DNA from: JAVBPR01 sp031549485
Lineage (GTDB): Bacteria; Bacillota; Clostridia; Oscillospirales; Feifaniaceae
Direction of reading: 5' to 3'
Assembly: GCA_031549485.1 (NCBI GenBank)
Contig: JAVBPR010000021.1
Location: 1-26,717 of the forward strand
Length of the DNA: 26,717 bases
Position numbers and translations under genes: made by a program. The notes under the pieces are model-generated. The model did not search any database. It worked only from the letters and a program-made list of their open reading frames with translations, and was not told where the DNA came from. This document shows, piece by piece, positions 7,923 through 14,729 of this stretch (its first letter is position 1; every line of letters starts with the position of its first letter).

Positions 7923-8942
7923 CTAAAATTGATTTAAAAAGTTAATGTCGTTTTCGGTAAAGAGGCGCAAGTCTTTTATATCAAAACGGCGCATTGTTAC
8001 TCTCTCAAGTCCGATACCGAAAGCAAATCCGCTGTAAACTTCCGGGTCGATGCCGCAATTTCTCAACACTTTCGGATGCACCATGCCCGCGCCTAAAATT
8101 TCAATATATCCTTCGCCTTTGCATAGGCGGCAGCCCTTACCGCCGCATTCAAAGCACTGGATATCCATTTCCGCGCTCGGCTCGGTAAACGGGAAGTGGT
8201 GCGGACGGAAGCGGACGTTCACATTTTTGCCGTAAAGCGATTTTGCAAAGACCTCAAGCGTTCCTTTAAGATCGCTCATTGTGATTCCCTTGTCAACGAC
8301 AAGCCCCTCAATTTGATGAAAAACAGGGGAGTGGGTGGCGTCAACGGCGTCAGACCTGTAAACTTTTCCTGGCGCGATTATTTTAATAGGCGGTTTTTGT
8401 TTTTCCATAACGCGAACCTGAACGGGAGAGGTCTGTGTGCGTAAAACTACCTTGTCGCTAATATAAAATGTATCTTGGGTATCTCTCGCCGGATGGTCCG
8501 GCGGGAGATTCAGCGCCTCGAAATTATAGTAATCAAGCTCGACTTCCGGCCCCTCGGCGATACAAAAACCCATGCCGATAAAAATGTTTTCAATCTCTTC
8601 GGCTACAATCGAAAGCGGATGGCGGTATCCTTTCGGGAATTCTTTTCCGGGCGCGGTAATATCTATCGACTCGGAAGAAAGTTTCTCTGCAAGCTCGGCC
8701 GCTTCAATAGCCGCTGTTTTAGAGGCGATTTCGCTTTCTATTTCAGCGCGCACAACATTAGCAAGCTGTCCCATTTTCGGACGCTCGTCCTCCGAAAGCG
8801 AGCCCATCATTCTAAGAATTGATGTAAGCTCGCCTTTTTTGCCTAAAAAATTAACTCTGATATTTTCTATTTCCGCTTTTGTTTTTGCGGATGAAAGAAG
8901 GGCGGATGCCTCATTCTTGATTTTATCTAATTGCGCTTTCAA
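7923..8942 (-). CDS. pheS: Phenylalanyl-tRNA synthetase alpha subunit
   Basis: A 339-residue class II synthetase catalytic chain. An N-terminal coiled coil (about 1-85) is followed by the catalytic core with GFCIAEGPEVE, the RPHHFPFTEPSAE motif, the family-typical CFECGGKGC segment, and motif 3 GFAFGIGLERV near the C terminus. It charges tRNA(Phe) together with PheT. The start is a TTG codon: GAGGTGAT lies 6 bases upstream, and no ATG fits the N-terminal helix. The gene lies directly downstream of a promoter with only about a 30-nt leader, so no T-box is present. Confidence 0.97.
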   Translation of the reverse strand: MKAQLDKIKNEASALLSSAKTKAEIENIRVNFLGKKGELTSILRMMGSLSEDERPKMGQLANVVRAEIESEIASKTAAIEAAELAEKLSSESIDITAPGKEFPKGYRHPLSIVAEEIENIFIGMGFCIAEGPEVELDYYNFEALNLPPDHPARDTQDTFYISDKVVLRTQTSPVQVRVMEKQKPPIKIIAPGKVYRSDAVDATHSPVFHQIEGLVVDKGITMSDLKGTLEVFAKSLYGKNVNVRFRPHHFPFTEPSAEMDIQCFECGGKGCRLCKGEGYIEILGAGMVHPKVLRNCGIDPEVYSGFAFGIGLERVTMRRFDIKDLRLFTENDINFLNQF

Positions 8943-8971
8943 AATATCACCTCAAAACTAATTTAAATATT

Positions 8972-9001
8972 ATTATAATATAGTAAAAGACATAAAGACA
9001 A
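8972..9001 (-). promoter_or_regulatory. Promoter for pheST
   Basis: On the minus strand, TTGTCT (8996-9001) and TATAAT (8972-8977) are 18 bases apart. The -10 box is about 29 bases from the pheS TTG start. The leader is too short to hold a T-box element. Confidence 0.65.
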
Positions 9002-9013
9002 CTAAAAATTTTT

Positions 9014-9042
9014 TTGCACCCTAATGACTTGTATGGTAAAAT
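9014..9042 (+). promoter_or_regulatory. Promoter for the 165-aa membrane protein, nnrD and alr
   Basis: TTGCAC (9014-9019) and TAAAAT (9037-9042) are 17 bases apart, and a TG dinucleotide one base upstream of the -10 makes it an extended -10. It is back-to-back with the pheST promoter, 13 bases away, and is the likely start of the 9081-11559 operon. Confidence 0.65.
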
Positions 9043-9080
9043 AATTTTATTATTTGAAAGTTTTCGAAAGGTGTGGCAAA

Positions 9081-9578
9081 ATGGACGTTTTTATAGAGCA
9101 AATGGTTACGCGCCAAAGCGGGGGGAAAGAGTTGTTTTTCCGAATTTTATCCGCTGTTTTATGCGCCGGCATTTGCGTGCTTTCAGTCATACATTTTCTT
9201 CCGTTTGCCATTTTTATTTGGGGCGCTGCGATTTTTGGCGTTTATAAGGTTTTTTCCATTTCTCAGCTTGAATACGAATATATTTTTACAAACGGCGAGC
9301 TTGATGTTGATAAAATCACCGCGAAATCCACCCGTAAGAGGTTGGTAACAATCAACGCCCGTGAAATTGAGCTTTTGGCAAAAACCTCAAATCCCAATTT
9401 TAAAAGAGAATTTTCGGGAAATTTTATCACCAAAATTTTCGCGGGAACAGGTGCAAAAGACGACAGCGAATATTTTTGCATATTTAACAATAAAGGCCGA
9501 TGCAGACTTGTATTTAACCCAAGCGAGAAAGTTCTAAACGAATTTGCAAAATACTCTTCAAAAAAGGTGCATATTTAA
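9081..9578 (+). CDS. Small membrane-anchored protein of unknown function (DUF6106-like)
   Basis: The 165-residue product begins MDVFIEQMVTRQSGGKEL, has two closely spaced hydrophobic segments (about residues 21-60), and then a hydrophilic cytoplasmic beta-rich domain with the recognisable YEYIFTNGELDVDKI. From memory this resembles the Clostridia family DUF6106, but I cannot verify that. The ATG at 9081 is preceded by GAAAGGTG at 7 bases; an upstream TTG in frame has no such site. The stop codon overlaps the nnrD start (TAATG), so the genes are translationally coupled. Function is unknown; the C-terminal domain resembles a PH-like fold only in general pattern. Confidence 0.8.
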   Translation: MDVFIEQMVTRQSGGKELFFRILSAVLCAGICVLSVIHFLPFAIFIWGAAIFGVYKVFSISQLEYEYIFTNGELDVDKITAKSTRKRLVTINAREIELLAKTSNPNFKREFSGNFITKIFAGTGAKDDSEYFCIFNNKGRCRLVFNPSEKVLNEFAKYSSKKVHI

Positions 9579-10411
9579 TGGATTTTTGTTTGCCAAGGCG
9601 CGATATGGATTCAAACAAAGGCGACTTCGGACATCTTTTGATTGTCGGGGGAAGCAGGGGAATGGCCGGCTCTGTTTTTCTTGCCGCTATGGGAGCGCTC
9701 CGCTCCGGCGCAGGACTTGTCACCGCGGCGTCACCGCGCTCTGTTTTCGACGCTCTTTCGATAAAACTTACCGAGGCTATGAATTTTTGCCTTGAAGAAA
9801 AAGACGGCATGATTAGCGAAACCGCTATCCAAGCATTGCTTCCTCTGATAAAAAAATCTTCACATGCAATTATCGGGCCGGGGCTTTCGACAGGCGATTG
9901 CTGTAAAAAATTCTTTTTCTCCTTTCTTGAAAAATACGATAAGCCTATAATTATCGATGCCGACGGGCTCAATTGTCTTTCAGAGGATTTATCGGCGATT
10001 AAGCGCGGAGCGGTTTTGACGCCACATCCCGCAGAGATGAGCAGATTAGTTAAAATTCCCGTTTTGGATATTCAGCAAAACCGCGAGGAAATAGCGGGGG
10101 AATTTGCAAGAGAACATGGGTGTACCGTTCTTTTAAAAGGAAAAGACACGGTTGTCGCGTCGGTAAACGGCGAAATTTTTGTTAACACCACGGGTAATCC
10201 CGGGCTTGCTAAAGGCGGAAGCGGGGATTTGCTTACCGGAATAATTGCCGGGTTCATGGCAATCGGGCTCTCGGGCTTTGAGGCGGCAAAATACGGCGCA
10301 TATTATCATGGAAAAGCGGCGGATATTCTTTTGGAGAGATACAGCGAACACAGCATATTGGCGAGCGATTTGCTTAATATTTTACCTGAAATTTACAGAG
10401 GTGAACAATGA
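9578..10411 (+). CDS. nnrD: ADP/ATP-dependent NAD(P)H-hydrate dehydratase
   Basis: A 277-residue ribokinase-fold enzyme that repairs hydrated NADH and NADPH. Motifs seen in order are GGSRGMAGSV near residue 25, RSGAGLVTAASP, IGPGLS, IIDADGLN, LTPHPAEMSRL, LLKGKD, and the signature NPGLAKGGSGDLLTGIIAG carrying the catalytic Asp. The epimerase (NnrE/YjeF N-terminal) domain often fused in bacteria is absent here. AAGGTG sits upstream, and the start overlaps the previous stop. Its own stop overlaps the alr start (ATGA), so the pair is coupled. Gene clustering of nnrD with alr is common in Firmicutes. Confidence 0.94.
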   Translation: MDFCLPRRDMDSNKGDFGHLLIVGGSRGMAGSVFLAAMGALRSGAGLVTAASPRSVFDALSIKLTEAMNFCLEEKDGMISETAIQALLPLIKKSSHAIIGPGLSTGDCCKKFFFSFLEKYDKPIIIDADGLNCLSEDLSAIKRGAVLTPHPAEMSRLVKIPVLDIQQNREEIAGEFAREHGCTVLLKGKDTVVASVNGEIFVNTTGNPGLAKGGSGDLLTGIIAGFMAIGLSGFEAAKYGAYYHGKAADILLERYSEHSILASDLLNILPEIYRGEQ

Positions 10412-11559
10412 ATCTTCGCAGCAGAACATACGCGGAAATAAACTTTGCGGCGCTTGAAAACAATTTGAATAGCATCAGAAAATCATTGCCGGAAGGGTGT
10501 AAAATCTGCGCGCCTGTAAAGGCTAATGCTTACGGTCACGGCGCTGTTGATTTTTCACTTAAACTCGAAGAACTCGGGGTGGATTTTTTCGGCGTGGCGT
10601 CTCTATCCGAAGCTGTTGAGCTTAGACGCGGCGGAATAAAAGGGGAAATATTGATTTTAGGTTTCGGCCGGGCGGAAGACGCAAAATACCTTGCAAAACA
10701 TAATATAATTCAAAGTGTTTACAGCTTAAATCAGGCAATAGAACTTGAGCGTGAGTGCCAAAAAATCGGCGAAAAGGTAGCGGTACATATTAAAGTTGAT
10801 ACCGGAATGGGACGCATCGGTTTTCGCTGCTGCTCAAGCGATGAGGCGGCGCGGGCCGAGACTGAAATTACCGAAATATCATCCTTTGAAAATTTGATGA
10901 TCGAGGGAATATTTACGCATTTTTCAAGCGCGGGATTCGAAAATGATAATTATACTGAAAACCAATATAATCAATTCAATTCACTTGTTTCAAAACTAAG
11001 TGACAAAGGGATTAATTTTAAGTATAGGCATTCTTCCAACAGCTCGGCTGTTATTAATCACGCAGGTTTTTCCGGAAACATGGTAAGACCGGGGCTGATA
11101 CTTTACGGAATTTATCCCGAAAAGTATATGGAAAAGCAAGATTCGCTCGGTCTTATACCTGTAATGAGCCTAAAAACAACCGTTGCAGATATTCGGCATA
11201 TTAAGAAAGGCGGATATATCAGCTATGACAGGACATATATGCTGGAAAAAGACGCTATGCTCGCCACCGCGCCCGCGGGATATGCTGATGGCTATATGCG
11301 CGCCCTTAGCAACAAAGCTGAGGTTTTAATCCGCGGAAAAAGGGCGAAAATCAGAGGCAGAGTATGCATGGACCAAATCGTTTTTGATGTAACAGGCATC
11401 GACGAAGCAAAACCGGGTGACAGTGTGCTGCTTTTCGGCCGGATGGATGACAAAACGGTATCTGTTACAGAACTTGCCGAAATAGCCGGCACGATAAGCT
11501 ACGAAATTCTCACCGGGATAAGCCCGCGGGTGCCGCGAATTTTTTTATATGAAGAATAA
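10408..11559 (+). CDS. alr: Alanine racemase
   Basis: A 383-residue fold type III PLP enzyme that interconverts L- and D-alanine for peptidoglycan. Lys38 in PVKANAYGHG is the PLP lysine. RHSSNSSA (about 207-214) and MVRPGLILYG follow in the barrel, Tyr273 in SYDRTY is the opposing catalytic base, and RVCMDQ (318-323) lies in the C-terminal beta domain. Length is normal. The start overlaps nnrD by 4 bases with GAGGTG upstream. In Firmicutes alr is often followed by mazE-mazF, and here mazF follows after a 211-base gap. Confidence 0.96.
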   Translation: MNLRSRTYAEINFAALENNLNSIRKSLPEGCKICAPVKANAYGHGAVDFSLKLEELGVDFFGVASLSEAVELRRGGIKGEILILGFGRAEDAKYLAKHNIIQSVYSLNQAIELERECQKIGEKVAVHIKVDTGMGRIGFRCCSSDEAARAETEITEISSFENLMIEGIFTHFSSAGFENDNYTENQYNQFNSLVSKLSDKGINFKYRHSSNSSAVINHAGFSGNMVRPGLILYGIYPEKYMEKQDSLGLIPVMSLKTTVADIRHIKKGGYISYDRTYMLEKDAMLATAPAGYADGYMRALSNKAEVLIRGKRAKIRGRVCMDQIVFDVTGIDEAKPGDSVLLFGRMDDKTVSVTELAEIAGTISYEILTGISPRVPRIFLYEE

Positions 11560-11571
11560 ACAGAAATAAAG

Positions 11572-11623
11572 GGTGGTATAACGCGAATTTTTCAATAAAT
11601 AAGGCGGTATAGGCAAATTTTGA
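11572..11623 (+). repeat. Imperfect direct repeat upstream of mazF
   Basis: Two similar stretches, about 11572-11593 and 11602-11623, share the pattern GGYGGTATA followed by GC and AAATTTT, offset by about 30 bases. They lie just after the alr stop in the 211-base gap where mazE is normally found. They might be a binding site or simply chance in A/T-rich DNA. No reading frame longer than about 11 residues with a start codon resembles an antitoxin here. Confidence 0.35.
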
Positions 11624-11770
11624 ATTTCAGCGCATTTTTGCTTATGAACCTTAATTTTTTAGCTTAATAATATATTACAGAAGCTCATGAAAATTTGATG
11701 TTTAAAATGGGCGCAATACTGGAAGAATAGTTTCATAGCCAAAAACTTTCTTTGCCAGAGGTGATATATT

Positions 11771-12124
11771 ATGAGTATTAAGCGGGGCGATATTTTTTAC
11801 GCTGATTTAAGTCCCGTTATCGGCTCCGAACAAGGCGGTCTCCGACCTGTACTTATCGTCCAAAACGATGTTGGAAACAAATTCAGCCCGACGGTGATTG
11901 CCGCGGCAATTACCAGCCAAACGGGGAAGGCGAGGCTTCCGACACATATAGAAATAGGAACGGACGGGAACGGACTTCAAAAAGATTCGGTTATCCTGCT
12001 TGAGCAGATTCGCACAATAGATAAAAAAAGGCTGAAAGATAAAATGGGACATTTGGACGAAGACCTTATGACGCAGGTGGACAGCGCCATTTCGGTAAGT
12101 TTCGGGCTTGATTCTTCGTTCTGA
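11771..12124 (+). CDS. mazF: MazF/EndoA-family mRNA interferase toxin
   Basis: A 117-residue PemK/MazF-fold endoribonuclease. It opens with KRGDIFYADLSPVIGSEQGG and keeps the catalytic pair known from Bacillus subtilis EndoA, Arg25 (GGLRPVLIVQND) and Thr48 (AAITSQ). LLEQIRTIDKKRL in the second half matches the dimer interface region. Full length, with no frameshift. AGAGGTGATAT precedes the ATG. The antitoxin gene (ndoAI/mazE, RHH type, about 90 codons) that normally lies between alr and mazF is not found in the 211-base gap, so the antitoxin must be elsewhere, be very short, or be lost. Confidence 0.93.
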   Translation: MSIKRGDIFYADLSPVIGSEQGGLRPVLIVQNDVGNKFSPTVIAAAITSQTGKARLPTHIEIGTDGNGLQKDSVILLEQIRTIDKKRLKDKMGHLDEDLMTQVDSAISVSFGLDSSF

Positions 12125-12142
12125 GCGTGAAAGGAAATTAAA

Positions 12143-12646
12143 ATGAAAAAACTTGCTATTTCGGTGTTTTCCCTTATTTTGTTATCTGCCGTGACCTTTC
12201 TTATGGTCACGAGCGCGGCGGGAGGGGCGGATGATCCTGTCGTCAGCCTCGGTTATCTTAACAGTGTTTTCAAGCCTGAAATGCAAGCTGAAATAAAGTC
12301 CCAGATAAATGCGGCAAAACCCGAAATTATAACCGAAGTCGTTTCAAGGATAGACAGTGGGGAAGGGACGGCGTCTTCTGCGGAATTTGTTCCGGTAGAG
12401 CTGTTAAAAGGACAGAAAATCAGACCGCTAAGCGGTAGTATTGAGGTTCTTCTTCGCACCGGCGCCTTTAAATGCATCGACGAAAAAGGGGATAAAATTC
12501 CCAGCATAACAAGCGGAAGCGATGCGAAAAACGGGGACTCGCTTGCTTTGCAAAATCTTTACTTAATACCGCGGCCCGATGGCAGGGCGATAACAGCTAC
12601 CACTAATTCATGGGTAATGGTGCGAGGCGCATATATAATAGAATAA
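12143..12646 (+). CDS. Secreted protein of unknown function (167 aa)
   Basis: I do not recognise this protein. An N-terminal signal peptide is clear (MKKLAISVFSLILLSAVTF, cleavage likely near residues 25-28 after TSA). The mature part has a short helical stretch with PEMQAEIKSQI and PEIITEVVSRID, followed by a compact beta-rich C-terminal domain (about 70-167) that contains GQKIRPLSGSIEVLLRTGAF and ends in the segment SWVMVRGAYIIE. No cysteine pairs, sortase motif or lipobox is visible. AAAGGA precedes the ATG, 18 bases after mazF. A terminator follows. It may be cotranscribed with mazF, but nothing links the two functionally. Confidence 0.8.
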   Translation: MKKLAISVFSLILLSAVTFLMVTSAAGGADDPVVSLGYLNSVFKPEMQAEIKSQINAAKPEIITEVVSRIDSGEGTASSAEFVPVELLKGQKIRPLSGSIEVLLRTGAFKCIDEKGDKIPSITSGSDAKNGDSLALQNLYLIPRPDGRAITATTNSWVMVRGAYIIE

Positions 12647-12660
12647 GAAGAAAATGTTAA

Positions 12661-12697
12661 AAGAGCGACTTTGTTTATGCAAAGCCGCTCTTTTTTT
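12661..12697 (+). terminator. Terminator after the 167-aa secreted protein
   Basis: A 13-position stem (12661-12673 with 12680-12692, one A-C mismatch) and a 6-base loop run into a seven-T tract. It separates the mazF unit from the spore coat pair. Confidence 0.85.
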
Positions 12698-12756
12698 GAA
12701 TAATTTAAGTTTATTGATAAATAATACTAACGAATCAATAAAAAAGAGGTGTAAAC

Positions 12757-12945
12757 ATGGCAGCTAAACTGACGACAAAGGAGCTAACTTCGCTTAGCGA
12801 ACAGCTTGGTCTTGAAAAAATGTTGGTAATGAAATACAACGCGATGGCGGACGCCTGCGGAGATGCCACAATCAAGAATAAGTGCAAGCAGATAGCGAGA
12901 AAGCACCAAAAGCACTACGACAAACTTTTTAATTATTTAGGTTAA
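12757..12945 (+). CDS. Small helical ferritin-like protein paired with CotF-type coat protein
   Basis: The 62-residue product is two amphipathic helices with LSEQLGLEKMLVMKYNAMAD and KCKQIARKHQKHYDKLFNYL, a pattern shared with the ferritin-like coat-F family in Clostridia. It looks like half of a four-helix bundle, which would be completed by the next protein or by dimerisation. AAGAGGTG precedes the ATG, and the next gene starts 12 bases after its stop. The pairing of a short protein with a CotF-like protein is common in spore-forming Clostridia, from which a spore coat role is inferred. No sporulation-specific promoter could be assigned with confidence. Confidence 0.75.
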   Translation: MAAKLTTKELTSLSEQLGLEKMLVMKYNAMADACGDATIKNKCKQIARKHQKHYDKLFNYLG

Positions 12946-12957
12946 AAGGGGAAAAAG

Positions 12958-13377
12958 ATGAAAACATCCAGTACAAAAAGCAAACAGACAAGAGCAAAGA
13001 GCCAGCCGGCAAGCAAAGTTTCCAAAACAGGAACAAAAGCAAGAACAAGAGCAAAATCAAGCACAAAAACCGGAAAATCGACTACAAATAAAGTTTCGAC
13101 AAACTCGGTAAATAACAGCCTTGATACCAAGACAATGCTCCAGGACTTTTTGGCAACACAAAAGATGATTACAGGAAACTATAACTACATGGCAGGCGAA
13201 TGTATGCACGACAATTTGAGAAGCGAAGTTTTGAGTATACTTCAGGACGAACACACGATTCAAAACGATATTTTTCTCGAGATGAAAGAACGGGGCTGGT
13301 ACCAGGTTAAAGAAGCTCCGAAAGCTCAAGTTGACACAACTAAAAAAACCTATAGCAATAAACCCCAGGCAAAATAA
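12958..13377 (+). CDS. Spore coat protein CotF family with basic N-terminal tail
   Basis: A 139-residue protein. Residues 1 to about 47 are low-complexity Lys/Ser/Thr/Ala-rich sequence with almost no acidic residues, followed by the helical coat-F domain from NSLDTKTMLQDFLATQKMIT to the EMKERGWYQV motif (about 52-117), typical of the ferritin-like CotF family. A second basic tail follows. An AAGGGGA ribosome binding site precedes it. It probably assembles into the spore coat with the 62-residue partner. The tail resembles nucleic-acid-binding or cross-linking tails of coat proteins; its role is a guess. Confidence 0.8.
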   Translation: MKTSSTKSKQTRAKSQPASKVSKTGTKARTRAKSSTKTGKSTTNKVSTNSVNNSLDTKTMLQDFLATQKMITGNYNYMAGECMHDNLRSEVLSILQDEHTIQNDIFLEMKERGWYQVKEAPKAQVDTTKKTYSNKPQAK

Positions 13378-13409
13378 AAGAAACTGCAGCGTTTGCTGCA
13401 GTTTCTTTT
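13376..13409. terminator. Bidirectional terminator between cotF-like gene and membrane protein
   Basis: A perfect 15-bp inverted repeat (13376-13390 with 13395-13409) with a GTTT loop lies between convergent genes. A-rich left and T-rich right flanks fit termination in both directions. It overlaps the last codon of the cotF-like gene. Confidence 0.85.
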
Positions 13410-13422
13410 ATTTATAAAAAAT

Positions 13423-13740
13423 TTATTTCTTTGCGAGAACCGCGCCGATGATGTAAGCAATCGGAAGGATGATTCCAAGAATGTTGGACCAGCCGAATGT
13501 AGTTGTAAATGCGCCGATAAGTTGTAATACAAGAAGAACGATGCCGAGAATCAGGCAGAGCTTTGTGTTTTCGGCTTTAAAACCGACAAATCCTACCCAA
13601 ATCATAAAGAGAGCCATTAAAAGGAAGAGGACCGATACCAAAGCAAAGTTGGCGATAATTGCCATTATCGAAATAATTGCCGAGTATATGCCAAGCAAAA
13701 TGAAAAGAACGCCGGAGATTTTCAAGATGATTTTGCCCAT
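13423..13740 (-). CDS. Small four-helix membrane protein of unknown function
   Basis: The 105-residue product is almost entirely hydrophobic with four predicted membrane segments (about 7-27, 30-50, 60-78, 84-102), short loops and a Lys-Lys end. The start is supported by AAAGGGGTAAA upstream of ATG. It resembles short YrhC/DUF-like integral proteins only in general character, and I do not recognise it. It sits between the spore coat pair and an unknown gene on the opposite strand, with a TATAAT box at about 13787-13792 on the minus strand but no good -35. Function unknown. Confidence 0.7.
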   Translation of the reverse strand: MGKIILKISGVLFILLGIYSAIISIMAIIANFALVSVLFLLMALFMIWVGFVGFKAENTKLCLILGIVLLVLQLIGAFTTTFGWSNILGIILPIAYIIGAVLAKK

Positions 13741-13836
13741 TTGATTTACCCCTTTTAAATTTTATTTGATTTAAAAATCAAGTTTATTATATATTGTAAT
13801 TAAGAAAATTAACAGTAGAATTTTGCGGTGAAAAAA

Positions 13837-14520
13837 ATGTATTTAAAAAAGCCTAATCTTCCGGAAGGAAAAGTTATCTGCGCCGCTGTTGCGGAAAGCC
13901 AGCGCGATGTGATTTCGGCGCTTGAAAATCTCGGGATAGAAATTTTAAAAATAAAAGCCGATAATCGCCTTGGGGCAGGGGTTGCGGAGCATGCGGATAT
14001 GAATCTAATCCACCTTGGCGATGATAATTTTATCGGTGGCAATGATGTGGCGCTGGGCGCGAAATACCCGGATGACGCCAGGCTTAATGCAACTTTTATC
14101 GGGAATTATCTGATTGCGGGCAAAAACGCTGATGAGAAAATAACTGCATATGCAACGAAAAATCAAATCGAAATTATTCCGGTAAATCAAGGCTACACGA
14201 AGTGTAATATATTAATTATTGAAGAAAATGCTTTTATTACAGAGGATATCGGCATAAAAAAAGCCGCTGAAAAGCGGGGAATAGACGTTTTGTTAATCGA
14301 GCCGGGTAAAATCACGCTTTCAGGGTTTTTCCACGGTTTTATAGGCGGTGCGGGCGGCAAAATAGATAAAAACAAAATTGCGCTGACCGGAAACTTGATA
14401 AATCATCCTGATTATAAAAATATTATTTCTTTTTTTAGTAAATATAATGTTGAGCCGGTTTTCTTAACGGACAGAGAATGCTTCGACATCGGGGGAATAC
14501 TTCCTATTAAAGAAATATAA
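13837..14520 (+). CDS. Conserved protein, possibly GME-fold (DUF6873-like)
   Basis: A 227-residue cytosolic protein. It has repeated alpha/beta units with VNQGYTKCNILIIEENAFIT, ISxxGIDVLLIEPGKITLSGF and GFIGGAGGKIDKN in the second half. From memory this resembles the Clostridia family DUF6873, listed as a guanidino-modifying-enzyme-like fold, but I cannot check it. The GGAGGKI glycine loop and Cys in YTKCN and ECFDIGG are the most conserved-looking residues. The ATG at 13837 is preferred because GGTGA sits 5 bases upstream; an in-frame GTG at 13828 has no ribosome binding site. It is probably monocistronic. Function is unknown. Confidence 0.75.
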   Translation: MYLKKPNLPEGKVICAAVAESQRDVISALENLGIEILKIKADNRLGAGVAEHADMNLIHLGDDNFIGGNDVALGAKYPDDARLNATFIGNYLIAGKNADEKITAYATKNQIEIIPVNQGYTKCNILIIEENAFITEDIGIKKAAEKRGIDVLLIEPGKITLSGFFHGFIGGAGGKIDKNKIALTGNLINHPDYKNIISFFSKYNVEPVFLTDRECFDIGGILPIKEI

Positions 14521-14556
14521 TGTTTTGTTGCTCGAGCTAATATTTTTTTTATTTAC

Positions 14557-14586
14557 TTGACAGGGTGGCGCTTATAACCGTATAAT
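14557..14586 (+). promoter_or_regulatory. Near-consensus promoter for the recombinase gene
   Basis: TTGACA (14557-14562) and TATAAT (14581-14586) are both perfect, with an 18-base spacer. Transcription should start near 14593, giving a leader of about 135 bases before the recombinase. The next feature is a palindrome just downstream of the expected start site. Confidence 0.85.
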
Positions 14587-14599
14587 CAAAATATACTGT

Positions 14600-14627
14600 A
14601 CTTCACAAAATGCAAATTTTGTGAAGT
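14600..14627 (+). promoter_or_regulatory. 28-bp dyad just after the transcription start: operator or 5' hairpin
   Basis: Twelve bases (14600-14611) pair perfectly with 14616-14627 around a GCAA loop. In DNA it is a perfect palindrome around a spacer, at about +8 to +35, ideal for a repressor. In RNA it is a 12-bp hairpin closed by a GNRA tetraloop at the 5' end of the leader. The sequence cannot tell which is used. Confidence 0.65.
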
Positions 14628-14729
14628 TGAGGGGATAGGAAGATCTACATCTTATGAATATACAAAGATGCGCCTCGAAAACCGCGTGTTTAGAGCGATC
14701 TATCGCATTCTGATTAAGGAGTTGGTCAT
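14628..14729 (+). promoter_or_regulatory. Structured leader upstream of the recombinase (candidate)
   Basis: Between the dyad and the TTG start, alternative pairings are visible. AAGAT at about 14640-14644 or AAGATG at 14665-14670 could each pair with the ATCTT/CATCTT at about 14649-14653. Another stem (14671-14676 with 14693-14697 plus an inner AAAC/GTTT pair) overlaps a GCGA/TCGC hairpin (14695-14706). A short frame, ATG at 14654 to TGA at 14713, codes for 19 residues (MNIQRCASKTACLERSIAF). Whether this is a regulatory RNA or an untranslated leader cannot be decided by reading. Confidence 0.4.

Noticed and set aside
5544..8942. Long plus-strand frames overlapping pheT and pheS
   Set aside because: They are shadows of the aminoacyl-tRNA synthetase genes, with no ribosome binding site or recognisable domain.
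11560..11770. Possible degenerate mazE antitoxin in the alr-mazF gap
   Set aside because: The only frames with start codons are 11 residues or shorter and do not resemble antitoxins.
14654..14713. A 19-codon leader peptide frame before the recombinase
   Set aside because: Its ribosome binding site is weak and 13 or so bases away; the residues show no run of a regulatory amino acid. It is mentioned only as part of the leader.
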